Assembly: GCA_021018995.1 (NCBI GenBank)
Contig: CM037593.1
Span: 11,374,088 to 11,438,087, forward strand
DNA from: Chloranthus sessilifolius
Lineage: Eukaryota > Streptophyta > Magnoliopsida > Chloranthales > Chloranthaceae
Reading direction: 5' to 3'
DNA: 64,000 bases
Part shown: positions 46,082-57,295 of the stretch, piece by piece
Numbering within the stretch: position 1 is the first letter of the stretch
Layout of the letters: every line of letters begins with the position of its first letter
Notes under the pieces: model-generated
Told to the model about the DNA's origin: nothing
The model's input: the letters and a program-made list of their open reading frames with translations, nothing else
Database searches by the model: none
Position numbers and translations under genes: made by a program

Positions 46082-47159
46082 AGTTTAAAACACCATGGCC
46101 TGCTAGGCCTGTCCTAATCATAAACACTAGAATGTCAACTAGAAAGGGTCGACCCCTTTCCCATGCTAGACCACTATCTTATTAGAGATATATAGTGAAG
46201 ATATAAGTGTATAAGTTCACCCCTTAAGGTCTAATCTGAGTTCTTGAAACGAAAAGGGATCGTCTCTCAGAAGTCCCAAAGAGAACAAGTGAAAAATAAG
46301 AGAGGAATGAGTAATAGCTACCTATACATATTAGGGAAAGGCCTTGGAATATTATCAACACATTTTTTATTGAAAAGATTAGAAAAATATGTCTATGTTA
46401 CAATAAAATTAGAAAAACATGCCCCATTTTCTTAGTTTTAGGAAATTAATGCCTATGAATTTCTAGAAACGATTTATGCTCTAAACGTTGCATGCATCTA
46501 GGATCAAATGTCATGGGAACTTGCCCAAAGATGGTGATCTATTACCCATCTCTAGGATCGGGTGTCATGACAACTTAGATAAGATTGATCAGGTACCACT
46601 CAAAAACTTTAGGTAAGATCCGATCCATGTCCATGGTCGAAAATATGGTCAAAGGTGTCATAACTCAATGCACCAAGTTGGGTGGGAGTTACTGTATATT
46701 TGGCTCATCATATGAAGGAAAAAAAAGTTCAAAAAATAAAATTTAAAATATAAAAAAATCATATCGACCCAAAAAAGACATCATTTTGGGTTGATTGTGC
46801 CACTTGGCATTGATTTGGCACCGAAATACAATAATTTTGGCTTGCATACAGGTGCATATATATATCCTTTGCATCCTATGAGGCCTAAGAAAATGAATTC
46901 AAGCATCGCCTTTTGAGTAGTGTCCAAACCAGTTGGGCACCCTATGGCCCCCTTCACGAGGATCCGGTGTTACGGTAACTTGGATAATATCGTTTAGGTA
47001 GCACCCAACAATTGGATGCAAGAACTCAATACATCAGATTGGATGTATCTTTGAGCCATCAAATGAAGGGCAAAAAGCTTTAAAAAGAGGTTTTTCTTTG
47101 ACCAATCAAATAAGAGGCTAAAAAGTTCAAATAGGAGATTTTCTTTTAAAGAAAAATAA
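46082..47159. other. Intergenic interval, no gene seen
   Basis: A loose direct repeat with TAGGATC..GTGTCATG..AACTT occurs near 46498 and 46552, with a related copy near 46960. M-type text is absent. No ORF has motifs. Confidence 0.3.
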
Positions 47160-47375
47160 ATCCAAAACGGGCGGTCAAATCATGGACTTACCATTATGTG
47201 GTCAAGTTTTCGATCACTTTTTGGGTTGTATGCCACGGGTAATCAATATTTGGCCTTGTTTCGCTGGGCCCGTGAACTCAAAATTCATTTTGTGGATGGT
47301 TGGGATGGAAACGATCTCCATCAACTGGGTCAATTGTTGTAAGTGCAAATCATAGGTGCAAATAATGGTACCCAT
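47160..47375. mobile_element. M1-type element, partial
   Basis: GGTCAAATCATGGACTTACC, then CACTTTTTGGGTTGTATGCC and TGGTTGGGATGGAAACGATC follow M1 order. The left terminus is missing and the arms are diverged. Confidence 0.4.
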
Positions 47376-48367
47376 TAATATATTTGAATTATTGAGAGCC
47401 TAAATGATGCTGCTGGTCCAGCGGACCCTCAAAAAAAACTGAAGCGTTCTTTTCACTCCAAGCACAAAGCAAGTTGAAATGTACAAGAGTCCAAGGCTAG
47501 CCGGCTAAGTGGGTTGCAAAATAATTAAACGTACCATTTTTGCAGCCAAAGAATCTGTCAGCACAATTAATGATTCTATTATTTATTGACTGGTTTGAAT
47601 CAACATAGAATATCGTTTTTGGTTCTAATGATCTTAAAAAAAATGAGAGAAGATGATTTCACTTATAGCACATCTCCTAAAAGTAATGGAAGAATCTAAA
47701 AACGTCCTTTGCCTAAATTCAAGCCAATCAACATTATTAAGGGTAGAATCATTAATTGTGCCAAACGAATCTTCAGTTGCCAATACATCCACCCAATAAT
47801 TAGTAGTTGTACAAATATGAATTGCAGGTGAGTGAAAGGCTAGTGAACCAATATAATTGGTATACCGGGTTTAAAACAAAGACTTACAAATTTGGCGACC
47901 TCTGATATATGAAAACATCATTTAAATCATTTGATTTGGAGCCCGTCATTTAAAGATATTATGTGCAAATGATTAGCACAGAATATAATTTTCATCATTT
48001 GATTAAATATAGTCAGAAGGTATTATTTGAGAGGGTATTATTTGATTCAGCGATTGAAAATAATAGATCATATGATAAATATTATATTGTCTCTAATCTT
48101 ATCCACTAAGAATCTATAGATTATGAACTTTAAATCAAATGCCCAAATTGCTTTTTCGTATGTCACATGTTCCTAAAATACAAAGTTTTTCTCTAACTTC
48201 GGTGTAGGAGCCACATTTCCGAGTGCAACTAATGGCTCCCTTAAAAAGAAAGTTTAAATAATTAATTGTTGATGTAGTCAACTGGTTGGGGTTCCGAATG
48301 TAGCCGTCATCAGAGTTTCATGTAAAAAGCTCGGGACAAGGGACGAAATTATACGAATACAATTATT
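47376..48367. other. Intergenic interval, no gene seen
   Basis: AT-rich, with no TIR, RNA gene or exon recognised. Confidence 0.3.
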
Positions 48368-49650
48368 TACCGAGAATTTATCTCACAATCATAGGTTTGT
48401 ATGTGAAAATGGTTGGTTGCCTTGAATCAGATGATACATATCGTTTTTTTGAGTACTAATCTTTCAGGTAACTAGGGGTGTTATTGGGTCGGTTCGGGTC
48501 AGTTTTGGGGCAAAATCGAAACCGAACTAATAACTATCAGTTTCTATTTTATGAAACGAAAATCGAACCGATAAGGTTCAAAATCGAAGCCGAGCCGATA
48601 ACTATCGGTTCGGTCGGTTTTCAATTTCTAAACCTCAATTATTTATTTATTTTTATTAGGAAGCCATTATCGATTCATAAGGGTCAGACCATTGAAGACT
48701 CTGTAGGTTGTTGCCTATATCGCTAATTCGCTATTAACGATCCAAAAGTAGGTGATTGATCAGATGGCTAAGAACATTTCCCAGAAATTAATGCACCAAT
48801 CAGACAGTCTAGATCGATGGGTATTTTCTATATAATTTTATTTTAAATAAAAAAATGACAAATATATGAGAACAATTCAGGAAACCAAATTCCCAAATGC
48901 AAAATCACAAAACCCAAATCAACACAAATACAAACTACAAAGGGAATCCTAAGAAAACTCAAAATAACGCATTCATATACACTATATAGAAATCACAATT
49001 AAACAAAATGGGGTTTTAAAACCCCATAAATACACATCTTTATAACCCATTACCACTCTCCAAAGCCTTTAACTTAAATGGTTCTTCCAATAACAGAAAA
49101 AACACATATATGAGAATATAAGATTTCAAAGGGGAGAAATAGATTTCGTTATTTGCAACCTAAGTTTTGTATGCACTACGCACTTATGCAGCCGTGTAGC
49201 ACCACTATCGGTTTCTTATCGGTTCGGTTTCGATTTTTTAACGTTAAAATCGAAACCGAACCGATAACTATCGGTTTCTATTTTTCAAAATCGAAACCGA
49301 ACCGATATGTCCCAAAACCGAAACCGAATCGAATTTCGGATCGGTTTCGGTCGGTTCAGGTCGGTTTCTGCACAGTCCTACAGGTAACTGATTTTTAGAA
49401 CATGATGCATCTATCATATGACTACAAATTGAATCTAAATGACATATCGACAAAAAAAAGTTTCATCATTTGCCAACCATGAGAAGGTGTTCTAAGGCCA
49501 GTTCTATGGATGTGTGTCTTGTGGAATCAACATCTAACCATCGAATAATTGCGAAAAGATCAATTATGAGGACGATTGGGCCAAAAAATGATTTTGCATT
49601 ATCTGATTGAAGGCAGTGAGCCCTATCCCCATAGGTAATTTTTTCAAACA
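48368..49650. mobile_element. M1-type element (diverged subfamily) split by a hAT insertion
   Basis: The left arm (GGTTGCCTTGAATCAGATGA, 48417) and right arm (ATTATCTGATTGAAGGCAG, about 49598) are complementary. The interior is interrupted at 48473-49380 by a separate element with its own duplication. This orders the events: M1 first, hAT later. Confidence 0.5.
48473..49380. mobile_element. Non-autonomous hAT element with perfect 8-bp target duplication
   Basis: The ends are TAGGGGTG and, read inward from the right, TAGGACTG, matching hAT-type short TIRs. CAGGTAAC flanks it at 48465-48472 and 49381-49388, identical. Subterminal regions are dense in CGGTTCGG/ACCGAACC and can fold back. The middle (about 48660-49190) is unrelated AT-rich DNA with no transposase. 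It is 908 bp. Confidence 0.8.
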
Positions 49651-50250
49651 GTGATATACAACGGACAACTTGTTATAGACAATTTTGTAGGCAGTTTATG
49701 TTGTGTGACGTGATTGGCTGCACACACAGTGGGCCGAAGCACTACAGCCACTCACGTCGGGCCAAATAAGCTATCTAAAAGTTTGTCTATCAAAATCTGT
49801 CCACTCGTTTATAATTTTCTGTAATTTGTTCTCCGCGAATCTTTTTAATAAAAAATTGAAAAAAAAAGGGAAAAACCAAATGCTTATATGTTACATATAA
49901 TTTTTTAGTACCTTCATTTTCACCCACCAAATCTTTGAATTCACCCACTTATGGGGATATACAACTTAAAAAAATTGATTCTTTAAGTTCACTCGTTTGG
50001 GCGAATATTTTATAAATAATTCACCCACGGGAATTCTTTCGGCACACCCACATCTTACCCGCTCGACAACGGCGATATCAGTGACGATGCCAATGTTGGT
50101 GATGTCAATGCCTACATAGGCGATGTTGAGAAAAAAAAAAGCCTTTGAATCCTCTTGAAACCCTAAGAAGAAGAATCCATGAACTTTTATAACCTTTAAA
50201 GAAGAAGCCATGAAACCCTTTTGAAGCTCTAAGAAGAAGAAGCCGTGAAC
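49651..50250. other. Interval with no supported feature
   Basis: A duplicated phrase with ACCCTAAGAAGAAGAA-type text occurs at about 50160-50245. The Phe-rich minus-strand ORFs here reflect this A/G richness. Confidence 0.3.
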
Positions 50251-50254
50251 AAGA

Positions 50255-50334
50255 TATCAAAATCAGTATCAGTCTCGGGTATAAGTTTGCCCGAGGCTGA
50301 TACAACTCGGTCTATACCGATATGTATCAACTTA

Positions 50335-50335
<1 letters not shown>
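50255..50335. repeat. GGTATCGG-family repeat, short
   Basis: CAGTATCAGTCTCGGGTATA and CCCGAGGCTGATAC form a small inverted repeat of the GGTATCGG family. It lies directly before the AT microsatellite. Confidence 0.4.

Positions 50336-50340
<5 letters not shown>

Positions 50341-50408
<68 letters not shown>
50341..50408. repeat. (TA)n microsatellite
   Basis: 34 uninterrupted TA dinucleotides. Confidence 0.95.
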
Positions 50409-50412
<4 letters not shown>

Positions 50413-50879
50413 GAAAACTAAGAAAGTCAGGTCTTAATTGCACGTCACACTATAAAAAGTTGAAATAAGAAAATCTTGACTGCACGTCCCGTCATAAAAA
50501 GTGAAAACCAAGAAAGTCAAGATTTTTCTATTTGATGGGGTAAGAATAAAAATTCGGTTTTCCTATTTGACGGGGTAGGAATGGAATTTCCGTTCTGCTC
50601 GGTAGACCCGGACCATTGTCCTTACGTGAATTGTGAAGTGTGAAGCATTAACATGCTATCACATCCCAAAAAAACGTTGTCGTATGCTAGTTTTTAAAAT
50701 AAGGGTTTTTGCATATACCCCCCTATGTTATGCTAATATTATAAGAAACCCCCTGAATTATGAGTATTTATTTTGCAGCCCCTGCTTTTGTGTTTCTGTT
50801 TCATATAACCCCCTGCCGTTAACTAGGCGTGAGTTTATGGACGAAAAGCCTATTTTGCCCTTAATAAAACTAACATTTT

Positions 50880-51020
50880 AAAAATACCACCATTCTAAAA
50901 GGCTCTTCATTCATCTATATTTACAAGTCATGCCATTAAAATTTATCACAATTCTAAAAGGCACTTCATTCACCTTTATTTACAAATCATGCCATTATAA
51001 TTTACCACTATTCTAAAAGG
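50880..51020 (+). repeat. Three-copy direct repeat of about 60 bp
   Basis: A unit built on CCA(C/T)NATTCTAAAAGGC(T/A)CTTCATTCA followed by ATTTACAA(G/A)TCATGCCATTA occurs at about 50888 and 50948, with a partial third at about 51007. It lies inside the 1.8-kb MULE-type element. Confidence 0.6.
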
Positions 51021-51024
51021 AGTA

Positions 51025-51410
51025 CATTTAAATCCACCTACAAAATCTTTGAGTTCACCCATGCTGAAACACATCGACTGCATTGAATCAAACGATGGAG
51101 ATTTTTTATCGTCCCAATCTTTCATGAGATCGATCTTTAGATCATGGGTGTACCATCAGACGGTCAACTTTTTATTTCATGTGGTACACACTCCGAAAAG
51201 TAACCTTAATATCAATTTTAAGCATGCAAGTGATGTTAAGGTCACTTTTCTGAGACGCGTGCCACGTGAAATAAAACACTGACCGTCTGATGGTACGATC
51301 ATGATCTCAAGATCCATCATGTGAAAGATTGGGAGGATAAATGATCTCCATCATTCGATTCAATTCAATCGATTTAAAGATGGATTAAAGTTATTTCTAA
51401 AGTTACTCTT
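51025..51410. mobile_element. M1 inverted-repeat element, copy i
   Basis: CACATCGACTGCATTGAATC, GTGTACCATCAGACGGTCAA and the complementary right arm GACCGTCTGATGGTACGATC are clear. It is nested in the 50703-52520 element. Confidence 0.6.
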
Positions 51411-51649
51411 CTAAAAGGCCCTTCATTCACCCATCAGATTCAAGACTCATCAGATGGGTGATTCTCCCATTAAAGTATGCCAACGTATCGACGAATACTC
51501 AACCAATGGAGGATTTGTGGCAAACAATGCAATTATTCTTGAAAAGAATACCTTAAATCTACGTATTCCACTCAAAATACTTGTCCCTCCAATTTCCTAT
51601 ATGATTCAAGACCCATTTTTAGGAATTGGATTATCTAACCGCGTCTGCT

Positions 51650-52275
51650 TCCATCCACCAAATCTTTGAGTTCACCCACGCTAAAACACATTAATTGCAT
51701 TGAATAAGACGATGGAGATCGTTTAGGCATACCATTAGACGATCAGTGTTTTATTTCGTAGTACACATCTCAGAAAAGTGACCTTAACATCATGTATACG
51801 GTTAAAATTAATTTTAAGGTCATTTTTTTGGGTGTGTACCATATGAAATAAAATCAACCATTTGATGGTGCCACCATGATCTCAAGATCCATCGTGTGAA
51901 AGCTTGGGACGATAAACAATCTCCATCATCTGATTCAGTGCAATCAACCATCTGATGGTGCCACCATAATCTCAAGATCCATCGTGTGAATGGTTGGGAC
52001 GATAAACGACCTCCATCGTCCAATTCAATGCAATCAACTGTTTGATGGTGCCACCATGATCTCAAGATACATCATGTGAAAGGTTGGGACGATAAATGAT
52101 CTCCATCGTCTGATTTAATATAGTCAACCGTCTAATAGTGCCACCGTAATCTCAAGGTCCATCGTGTGAAAGGTTGGGACGATAAACAATCTCCATCGTC
52201 CGATTCAATGCAGTCAATGTTTTTCAGCGTGGGTGAACTCAAATATTTGATAGGTGGATTTAAAACTATTCTTTT
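51650..52275. mobile_element. M1 element, copy j, with an expanded right arm
   Basis: The left arm (TTAATTGCATTGAATAAGAC, 51692) is normal. The right arm is amplified to four tandem copies (51856-52213). Outer wording (CTTTGAGTTCACCCACGC and GCGTGGGTGAACTCAAA) pairs. It is nested in the 50703-52520 element. Confidence 0.65.
51856..52213 (+). repeat. 90-bp tandem repeat, four copies
   Basis: The unit starts at (T/C)AACCATTTGATGGTGCCACC-like text at 51856, 51946, 52036 and 52126, exactly 90 bp apart. Copies differ by about 5-12 substitutions and no indels. Because 90 is a multiple of three, the minus strand stays open and gives repetitive ORFs. Confidence 0.9.
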
Positions 52276-52574
52276 TTGTAAGTGGAGGGGTAGATTTAAA
52301 ATTACTCTTATCACGTGTAGAGGGTGGCAATTTAGTAATTTAATTTTTAAAAGGATAAATATGGTATTTAGGCTATTCTTTAACGGCTGATTAACCATTC
52401 ATTCGTTAAAGGTGTTTTATAAACACGAAAATGCTAACTCAAGGGTTTAAAGCAAATAGCTATAACTGGGGGGTTATTTATAATATCAACATAACTCAGG
52501 AGGGTATTTGCAAAAAACCCTTAAAATAAATTGTCACATCACACAAAAAGCACCCTTTGCTAGTTTTGGGTAAC

Positions 52575-52990
52575 TGAAAGCACAAAGATCCTAGACCTCT
52601 TAAAACCCGTTGATTGCTTTAGATCAAATGATGGAAATCTTGTTTCATCCCGATGTTCTACCAAAAGGATCTTAAGATCATGCATCACGAATCAGACGAT
52701 AAGTTTTTTATTTCACATGTTACGGATCTTCAAAATATGGCCTTAAAATTTGTTTGAGCGTGACGTAGTGTGCCATAAGATTAAAAATCCATTTTGTAGC
52801 GATATGTGTCATGTAAAATAAAAAACGGACCGTCTGACATGGTAGAAATGATCTTAAGATCTACTGTTTGATAGATCTGGCGAAACACCATCTCCATCTT
52901 CAGATCGGAAGTGATCAATGGATTTTAAGGGTTCAGAGATGTTAATGCCTTCAGTAAAGGCATTGGTGCGTTTAGAGGTGCCCAAAGAAC
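52575..52990. mobile_element. M1 inverted-repeat element, copy k
   Basis: The left arm CCCGTTGATTGCTTTAGATC and right arm GATCGGAAGTGATCAATGG pair, with central GATCTTAAGATCATG and ATGATCTTAAGATC. The outer end is GAGGTGCCC at about 52977. Confidence 0.55.
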
Positions 52991-53452
52991 TTTTTCTGCC
53001 ATTTAAAAGCAGGCCCGATAGCTTGGGTGGATAGATTGGTGGGGCGAATTGAAAACTTGAGTCTTCAAATCCTTTTGCGGAAACTTTCAAAAAGACTTCT
53101 GACTTCTGACGCATTGAATGACAATTACTCGCTGGTTTCCAATGCACTCTGGGAGTTCGCTGCTTTTGCATTGAATTTAAATGGTTTTCAGTGCGTTATG
53201 ACTTACGAATTAGTCGATACCAAATGCTATCGCCGATACATATCGGTATCCACCGATATTTGATACTTTGTATTAAACCCTTTTAAAATTTTAGGAATAA
53301 GTCATGAAATTTTTTTAAAATCCTTTAAAAAAAGAACAAAAAGAAAAAGAAGAGAAGAAAAACTTCAAAAAAACTCATATACTTCTCCTAAAAATTTCTG
53401 AAAAGAAGGAGAAACGTAAAAATAAGAAAAAGAAGGGAAAAACAAAAGTGTT
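52991..53452. other. Interval with no supported gene
   Basis: GGTATCGG-family text lies at 53210-53275 and an A/G-rich run at 53330-53445. The ORFs are motif-free. Confidence 0.3.
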
Positions 53453-53454
53453 TG

Positions 53455-53630
53455 TATGTGTGACGGTGGGTACCCACTATCAGTGATTTAAAATTGACGA
53501 TAGATACCCACTGCCATTTTTTAAAATTTGACAGTGGGTACCCACCGTCAATGGTTACTCATCGTAGTTTAAAGCTGATGGTGAGTACCGTCGGTTTTAA
53601 ACCACTGACAGTGGGTGCCATCGTCACACA
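53455..53630. repeat. GTGGGTACCCAC palindrome cluster
   Basis: Variants of TGACAGTGGGTACCCACCGTCA occur about four times on alternating phases (about 53461, 53493, 53530, 53605). They are linked by TTTAAAA(T/C)TGACG text. Each is a 12- to 22-bp palindrome. There is no coding potential. Confidence 0.6.
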
Positions 53631-53696
53631 TACAAACAAGTTTTTTTTTTCTTTTTTTCTTCTTCTTACGTTTCTCATTCTTTTCAGAGTTTCTAA

Positions 53697-53900
53697 GGCT
53701 GTGTTTAGGTTAGCTCTTATAAGAGCAGAAGCAGTTCTTTGCCAACTCTCTATCATAGCAAATGAAATATGCCCTTAAGAGCTCCCCACCATAGCAAATG
53801 AAGCAAAGAGTTGTATCACCAAATGTAAAGTAGTTCTCTACCGGAGTCAAAAAGCGAAAGAGCTGCTCTTTGCCCCAAAATAGCTAAACCAAACACAGCC
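53697..53900. mobile_element. Tourist-like MITE (PIF/Harbinger)
   Basis: GGCTGTGTTTAGGTTAGCTC pairs with the complement of the right end (GGCTGTGTTTGGTTTAGCTA). TAA flanks both ends (53694-53696 and 53901-53903). It is 204 bp and non-coding. Confidence 0.7.
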
Positions 53901-53903
53901 TAA

Positions 53904-54164
53904 GGGATTTTTGTAAGTTTAAAGAGGGGTGAGAAGATGAAGAAGTGGATCACCGGAACGGAGTACTCGTCGGAACTATAGAAGAAGAGGAAGAAGATGA
54001 AAAATAGCATCCAAATAAGTAGGTGAACTTCAAGATTCACTCTTCACCAAATCGAATCTTTAAGGGCACCCACAATCGAACTTCAATATTCCCTCTGCAC
54101 GTGTATGCCTCGGTGAACTCGAAGATTCGGTGGGTGAAAATAAAGTTACTCATAATTTTTGTAA
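53904..54164. other. Flank of MULE-2, no gene seen
   Basis: A/G-rich text to 54000, then M-type outer wording (GAACTTCAAGATTCAC, GGTGAACTCGAAGATTCGG). MULE-2 inserted into or beside an M1-like repeat. Confidence 0.35.
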
Positions 54165-54173
54165 GAAAAATAA

Positions 54174-54257
54174 GGGAAATTTACCTGACAGGCCCTGTCA
54201 GATGAGCCTTTTACGTCAGAAGCCCTGTAGTTTCACTTTTACCCAGACAAACCCGCT
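54174..54257 (+). repeat. MULE-2 left TIR (protease side)
   Basis: It begins GGGAAATTTACCTGACAGG and extends to about 54257. The following GCGCGCCGAGCTGA(C/G)GCACG is shared with the protease side of MULE-1, so subterminal DNA is also conserved. Confidence 0.9.
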
Positions 54258-54529
54258 GCGCGCCGAGCTGACGCACGCCTATAGGAAATGCCCAAACTAT
54301 CCCCACAACAATAAATAGTCGTCCTCTTTTCAAATCATTTACTATTTACTTTTTACTTTTTCGTTCGAAGTCGGTGGAGAGTCGTTGTCGCTTCGTGGAC
54401 GCTCGCGTTCAAATCTACAACCTTCAAGCTACCAAATCTTTAAGTTAGAATTAAAATTACCTTTCATCGCTATAGATTTTTTTTTTCTCCTCTCTTTGGT
54501 GCACATTTTGACATAATTTTTTTAGGTTT

Positions 54530-54735
54530 TCCCATATGTAATCGATATCAATCTTAGATGTAATCGATATCGATCTTATATGCAATCGTTAACGATTACA
54601 TATTGAGTCGCTATCGATTATATGTAGAGTCGCTATCGATTACATTTAGAGTCGATAACGATTATATATGTAGTCGTAATCGACTATATAAATAGTCGAT
54701 GACGACTCTATAATAAATCGATATCGACTCTCTAT
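54530..54735. repeat. TCGN4CGA array (A7) upstream of the protease gene, MULE-2
   Basis: About 9 units with the 22-bp period. TCG...CGA is kept in most, with centres ATAT, TTAA, CTAT, ATAA, TAAT and ATGA. It lies between the TIR and exon 1. Confidence 0.9.
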
Positions 54736-55394
54736 GAATATAATTAATACCCATCATATGAATTAATTTTCCTATAGTTATTACCCTCGATGCCATAATA
54801 AATCATACGAGGTTTTATATTTATCTCAGCTGACGTTCAATTTATTGCCAACTACCCTTTCGTAAAACCATTATGGCAAGTTAGGTTGGAAGAATGAGAA
54901 AATTTAATACAACGATTCGTATTCCACAATCTAGGAGCTTTAAATACAGGTTTAGTTCGTCCTTAGCAAACCTATCATCCCTACCAGCCCATATTTTTCC
55001 CAATGTCAGACGACGAAGAAAAAACCTTCTATAACCCAATCAGATGGGAGGACCCACCACCACCACCAGAACCAGATCCTCTGCAGTTCCTGTGGGACGA
55101 GTAAGATGAAGTAATGGAGATTTTGGCGAATGAAGAAAAGAAGAAGAGGAAGGAAGAAAAGAAAAAGAAGGAAGAAAAGAAAAAGAAACTTAAGACGGAA
55201 CCACCCGCCTCTCCACCCCATCCACCACCTGCTCTTCATCCATCTCCCTAAATTTTCTTTTCATTTTTAATTGTAATTAAAAAAATTTGAATGTAATTGA
55301 AAAATTTTGCAAGTAAATGAAACATTTTGATTCAATGGCGACTTCATGAAATCTTTTGAGTCAGTAAATTAAATATTTTGAGATCATTGCGACT

Positions 55395-55565
55395 TTATAT
55401 TGAGTCGATGGCGATTTCATAAGTAATCGATATCGATTATATTTAGACTCGATATCGATTGCATATAGAATCGGTATCGATTTTATATAGATTCGATTTC
55501 GATTACATCTAGAGTCGTTATCGATTACATATAGGGTCGATATCGATTATATATGTAATCGATAT
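55395..55565. repeat. TCGN4CGA array (A6, duplicate 1), MULE-2
   Basis: About 8 units such as ATCGATATCGATT and GTCGTTATCGATT, with 22-bp spacing. It is part of the tandem duplication and corresponds to 20345-20935 in MULE-1. Confidence 0.9.
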
Positions 55566-55904
55566 TGGTAAAGAAGAAAGAAGAAAAAAAAAAGAACAAA
55601 AGAAAGAAAAAGAAACTTAAGAGGGAACCACCCGCCTCTCCACCCCATCCACCGCCTGCTCTTCATCCATCTTCCTAAATTTTGGTTAGAAGCGGAGGAC
55701 CGCTTTTATCGAAGAATCTTCCTTAGGACGTTGCTGTAAGATTTTCTTTTCATTTTTAATTGTTATTGAAATATTATGAATGTAATTAAAAAATTTGCAA
55801 GTAAATGAAATATTTTGATTCAATGGCAACTTCATGAAATCTTTTGAGTCAGTAAATTAAATAATTTCTATATAAATAAACATTTTGAGGTCATTGCGAC
55901 TTTA

Positions 55905-56085
55905 TATTGAGTCGATGGCGATTTCATATGTAATCGATATCGATTACATCTAGACTCGATATCGCTTACATAGGGAATCGGTATCGATTATATATAGACT
56001 CGATATCGATTACATCTAGAGTCGATATCGATTACATAGGTAATCGATAACGACTCTATATGTAATCGATACAGGTTTTATATAT
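55905..56085. repeat. TCGN4CGA array (A6, duplicate 2), MULE-2
   Basis: About 8 units, partly in the same order as duplicate 1 but not identical in centres or spacers, so it has changed since the duplication. Confidence 0.9.
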
Positions 56086-56999
56086 ATACATTTCATCAAC
56101 ATTTAAACTATCCTTGTTAGTATGGGGCTCAGTCCTTTCTTTTTTATTACAGTTCATTTCAAAAGGCTGTCAAGATGGTTGTACACCGAGCTGTTGTCAA
56201 GTGTTCGCCCAGTGCCATTTCAAATCTCTACAAAAATACTACCCCAGCTCGGAAGAAGTTACTGAGAGATTCAGTTTTTGGTGAAATATTTTAAATGCCT
56301 AAGGGTGTGGGATTTCTTTCTGATATGGTGGATGCAATGTTGACATTTTGGGTTGAAAAAAATCACTTCTGAATTGGGAAGACTGATGTCTATCTTCGGA
56401 AGATAGACATTGCATTGATACTGGGCCTTGCCGTAGTTGGCCCAGAAAAATATACCCCATTCGTTAAACCATCGAAAGAACAAATCATTCGATACAAATA
56501 CTTTCGTGGAACGCCTCCTGGAAAAATTCTCTGATCTCATATAGATGCTACAATTTGGAGAGCGGAAAGTGATGAGGACTTCTTAAAGTTGTCCTTTCTA
56601 TTTGTGCTGTGTATATTTCTCTTTCCCGGGTCCCACCATCAGATTTCGGAAGACCACATCGACCTCATCGATGATGTGAAGACCTTTAACCGAACTCCGT
56701 GGGGTCTGCACGTCTACCAAGACTTGATCGAGTATATAATTAAGGGCGAGGCGAATAGAAAAACCGCCGAGATGGATAAAGCCCTAAAGACGTACAACAC
56801 ATATGGATGCATATGTGTACTTCAATGGTGGGCTTATGAGATCCTGCCCAATATATCGCCATCCCAGCTAGGCCTCAAGGACCCTTTCCCACGGTTGCTG
56901 AAATGGTCGGACAGGGCGCAGTTAAGGATCAAAGGTTACACTCGCGAACAGATGTTAGACAGTAAGATATGAGGTCTATTGCCAATTTAAAAAGTAACT

Positions 57000-57295
57000 T
57001 ACCGATTCATTCTAGAATCGATAACAATTCATTACAGAATCGATACCGATTGTTTACGAAGTCGATAGCGACTCAGTACAGAATCGGTATCGACGTCTTA
57101 GTAAGTCGATCGCGATTCATTTAGGAATCGATAACGATTCCTTAACAATCGATAGCGATTCCGTACAGAATCGATAACGACTTACTACGTAGTCGATAAC
57201 GATTCATTAAATAATCGATAGCGATTTTTTAACGAATCGATAACGATTTATTAAATAGTCGGTACAGATTCTTTACATAATCGAGAGTGATTTAT
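57000..57295. repeat. TCGN4CGA array (A5) in a protease-gene intron, MULE-2
   Basis: About 13 units, nearly all exactly 22 bp apart (one 21). Centres are ATAA, ATAC, ATAG, GTAT and ATCG. Spacers (CATTACAG, GTTTACGA, CAGTACAG) are particular to this array. It fills intron 56962-57350. Confidence 0.92.

Larger units (their letters stand above)
50703..52520. mobile_element. MULE-type non-autonomous element (1.8 kb) carrying two M1 copies
   Basis: The ends GGGTTTTTGCATATACCCCC and the complement of the right end (GGGTTTTTTGCAAATACCCT) begin TIRs recognisable over more than 100 bp (GTTATG(C/T)T(A/G)ATATTATAA is shared). TTAAAATAA flanks both sides (50694-50702 and 52521-52529), a perfect 9-bp duplication typical of MULEs. 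There is no transposase. The interior consists of short direct repeats and the M1 copies i and j. Confidence 0.8.
55145..56085 (+). repeat. Tandem duplication of exon-1 tail plus first-intron array, MULE-2
   Basis: The segment from the lysine-rich codons through TTAAGACGGAACCACCCG to the array at 55395-55565 recurs from about 55575, with TTAAGAGGGAACCACCCG and the array at 55905-56085. The offset is 427 bp in the exon part and 507 bp in the array part. Copy 2 contains about 60 bp absent from copy 1 (FWLEAEDRFYRR-coding, then a GTAAGA donor near 55736). Confidence 0.85.

Noticed and set aside
50105..50305. Minus-strand ORFs rich in 'GFFF' and 'KGF'
   Set aside because: They come from repeated AGAAGAAGAA text in a short duplicated stretch, with no domain.
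51820..52398. Two minus-strand ORFs with repeating 'SSQPFTRWILRLWWHH' text
   Set aside because: They arise from the 90-bp tandem DNA repeat, whose length is a multiple of three. There is no independent coding evidence.
55006..55239. 77-residue minus-strand ORF rich in F, L and W
   Set aside because: It is antisense to the lysine- and proline-rich exon 1 of the protease gene.
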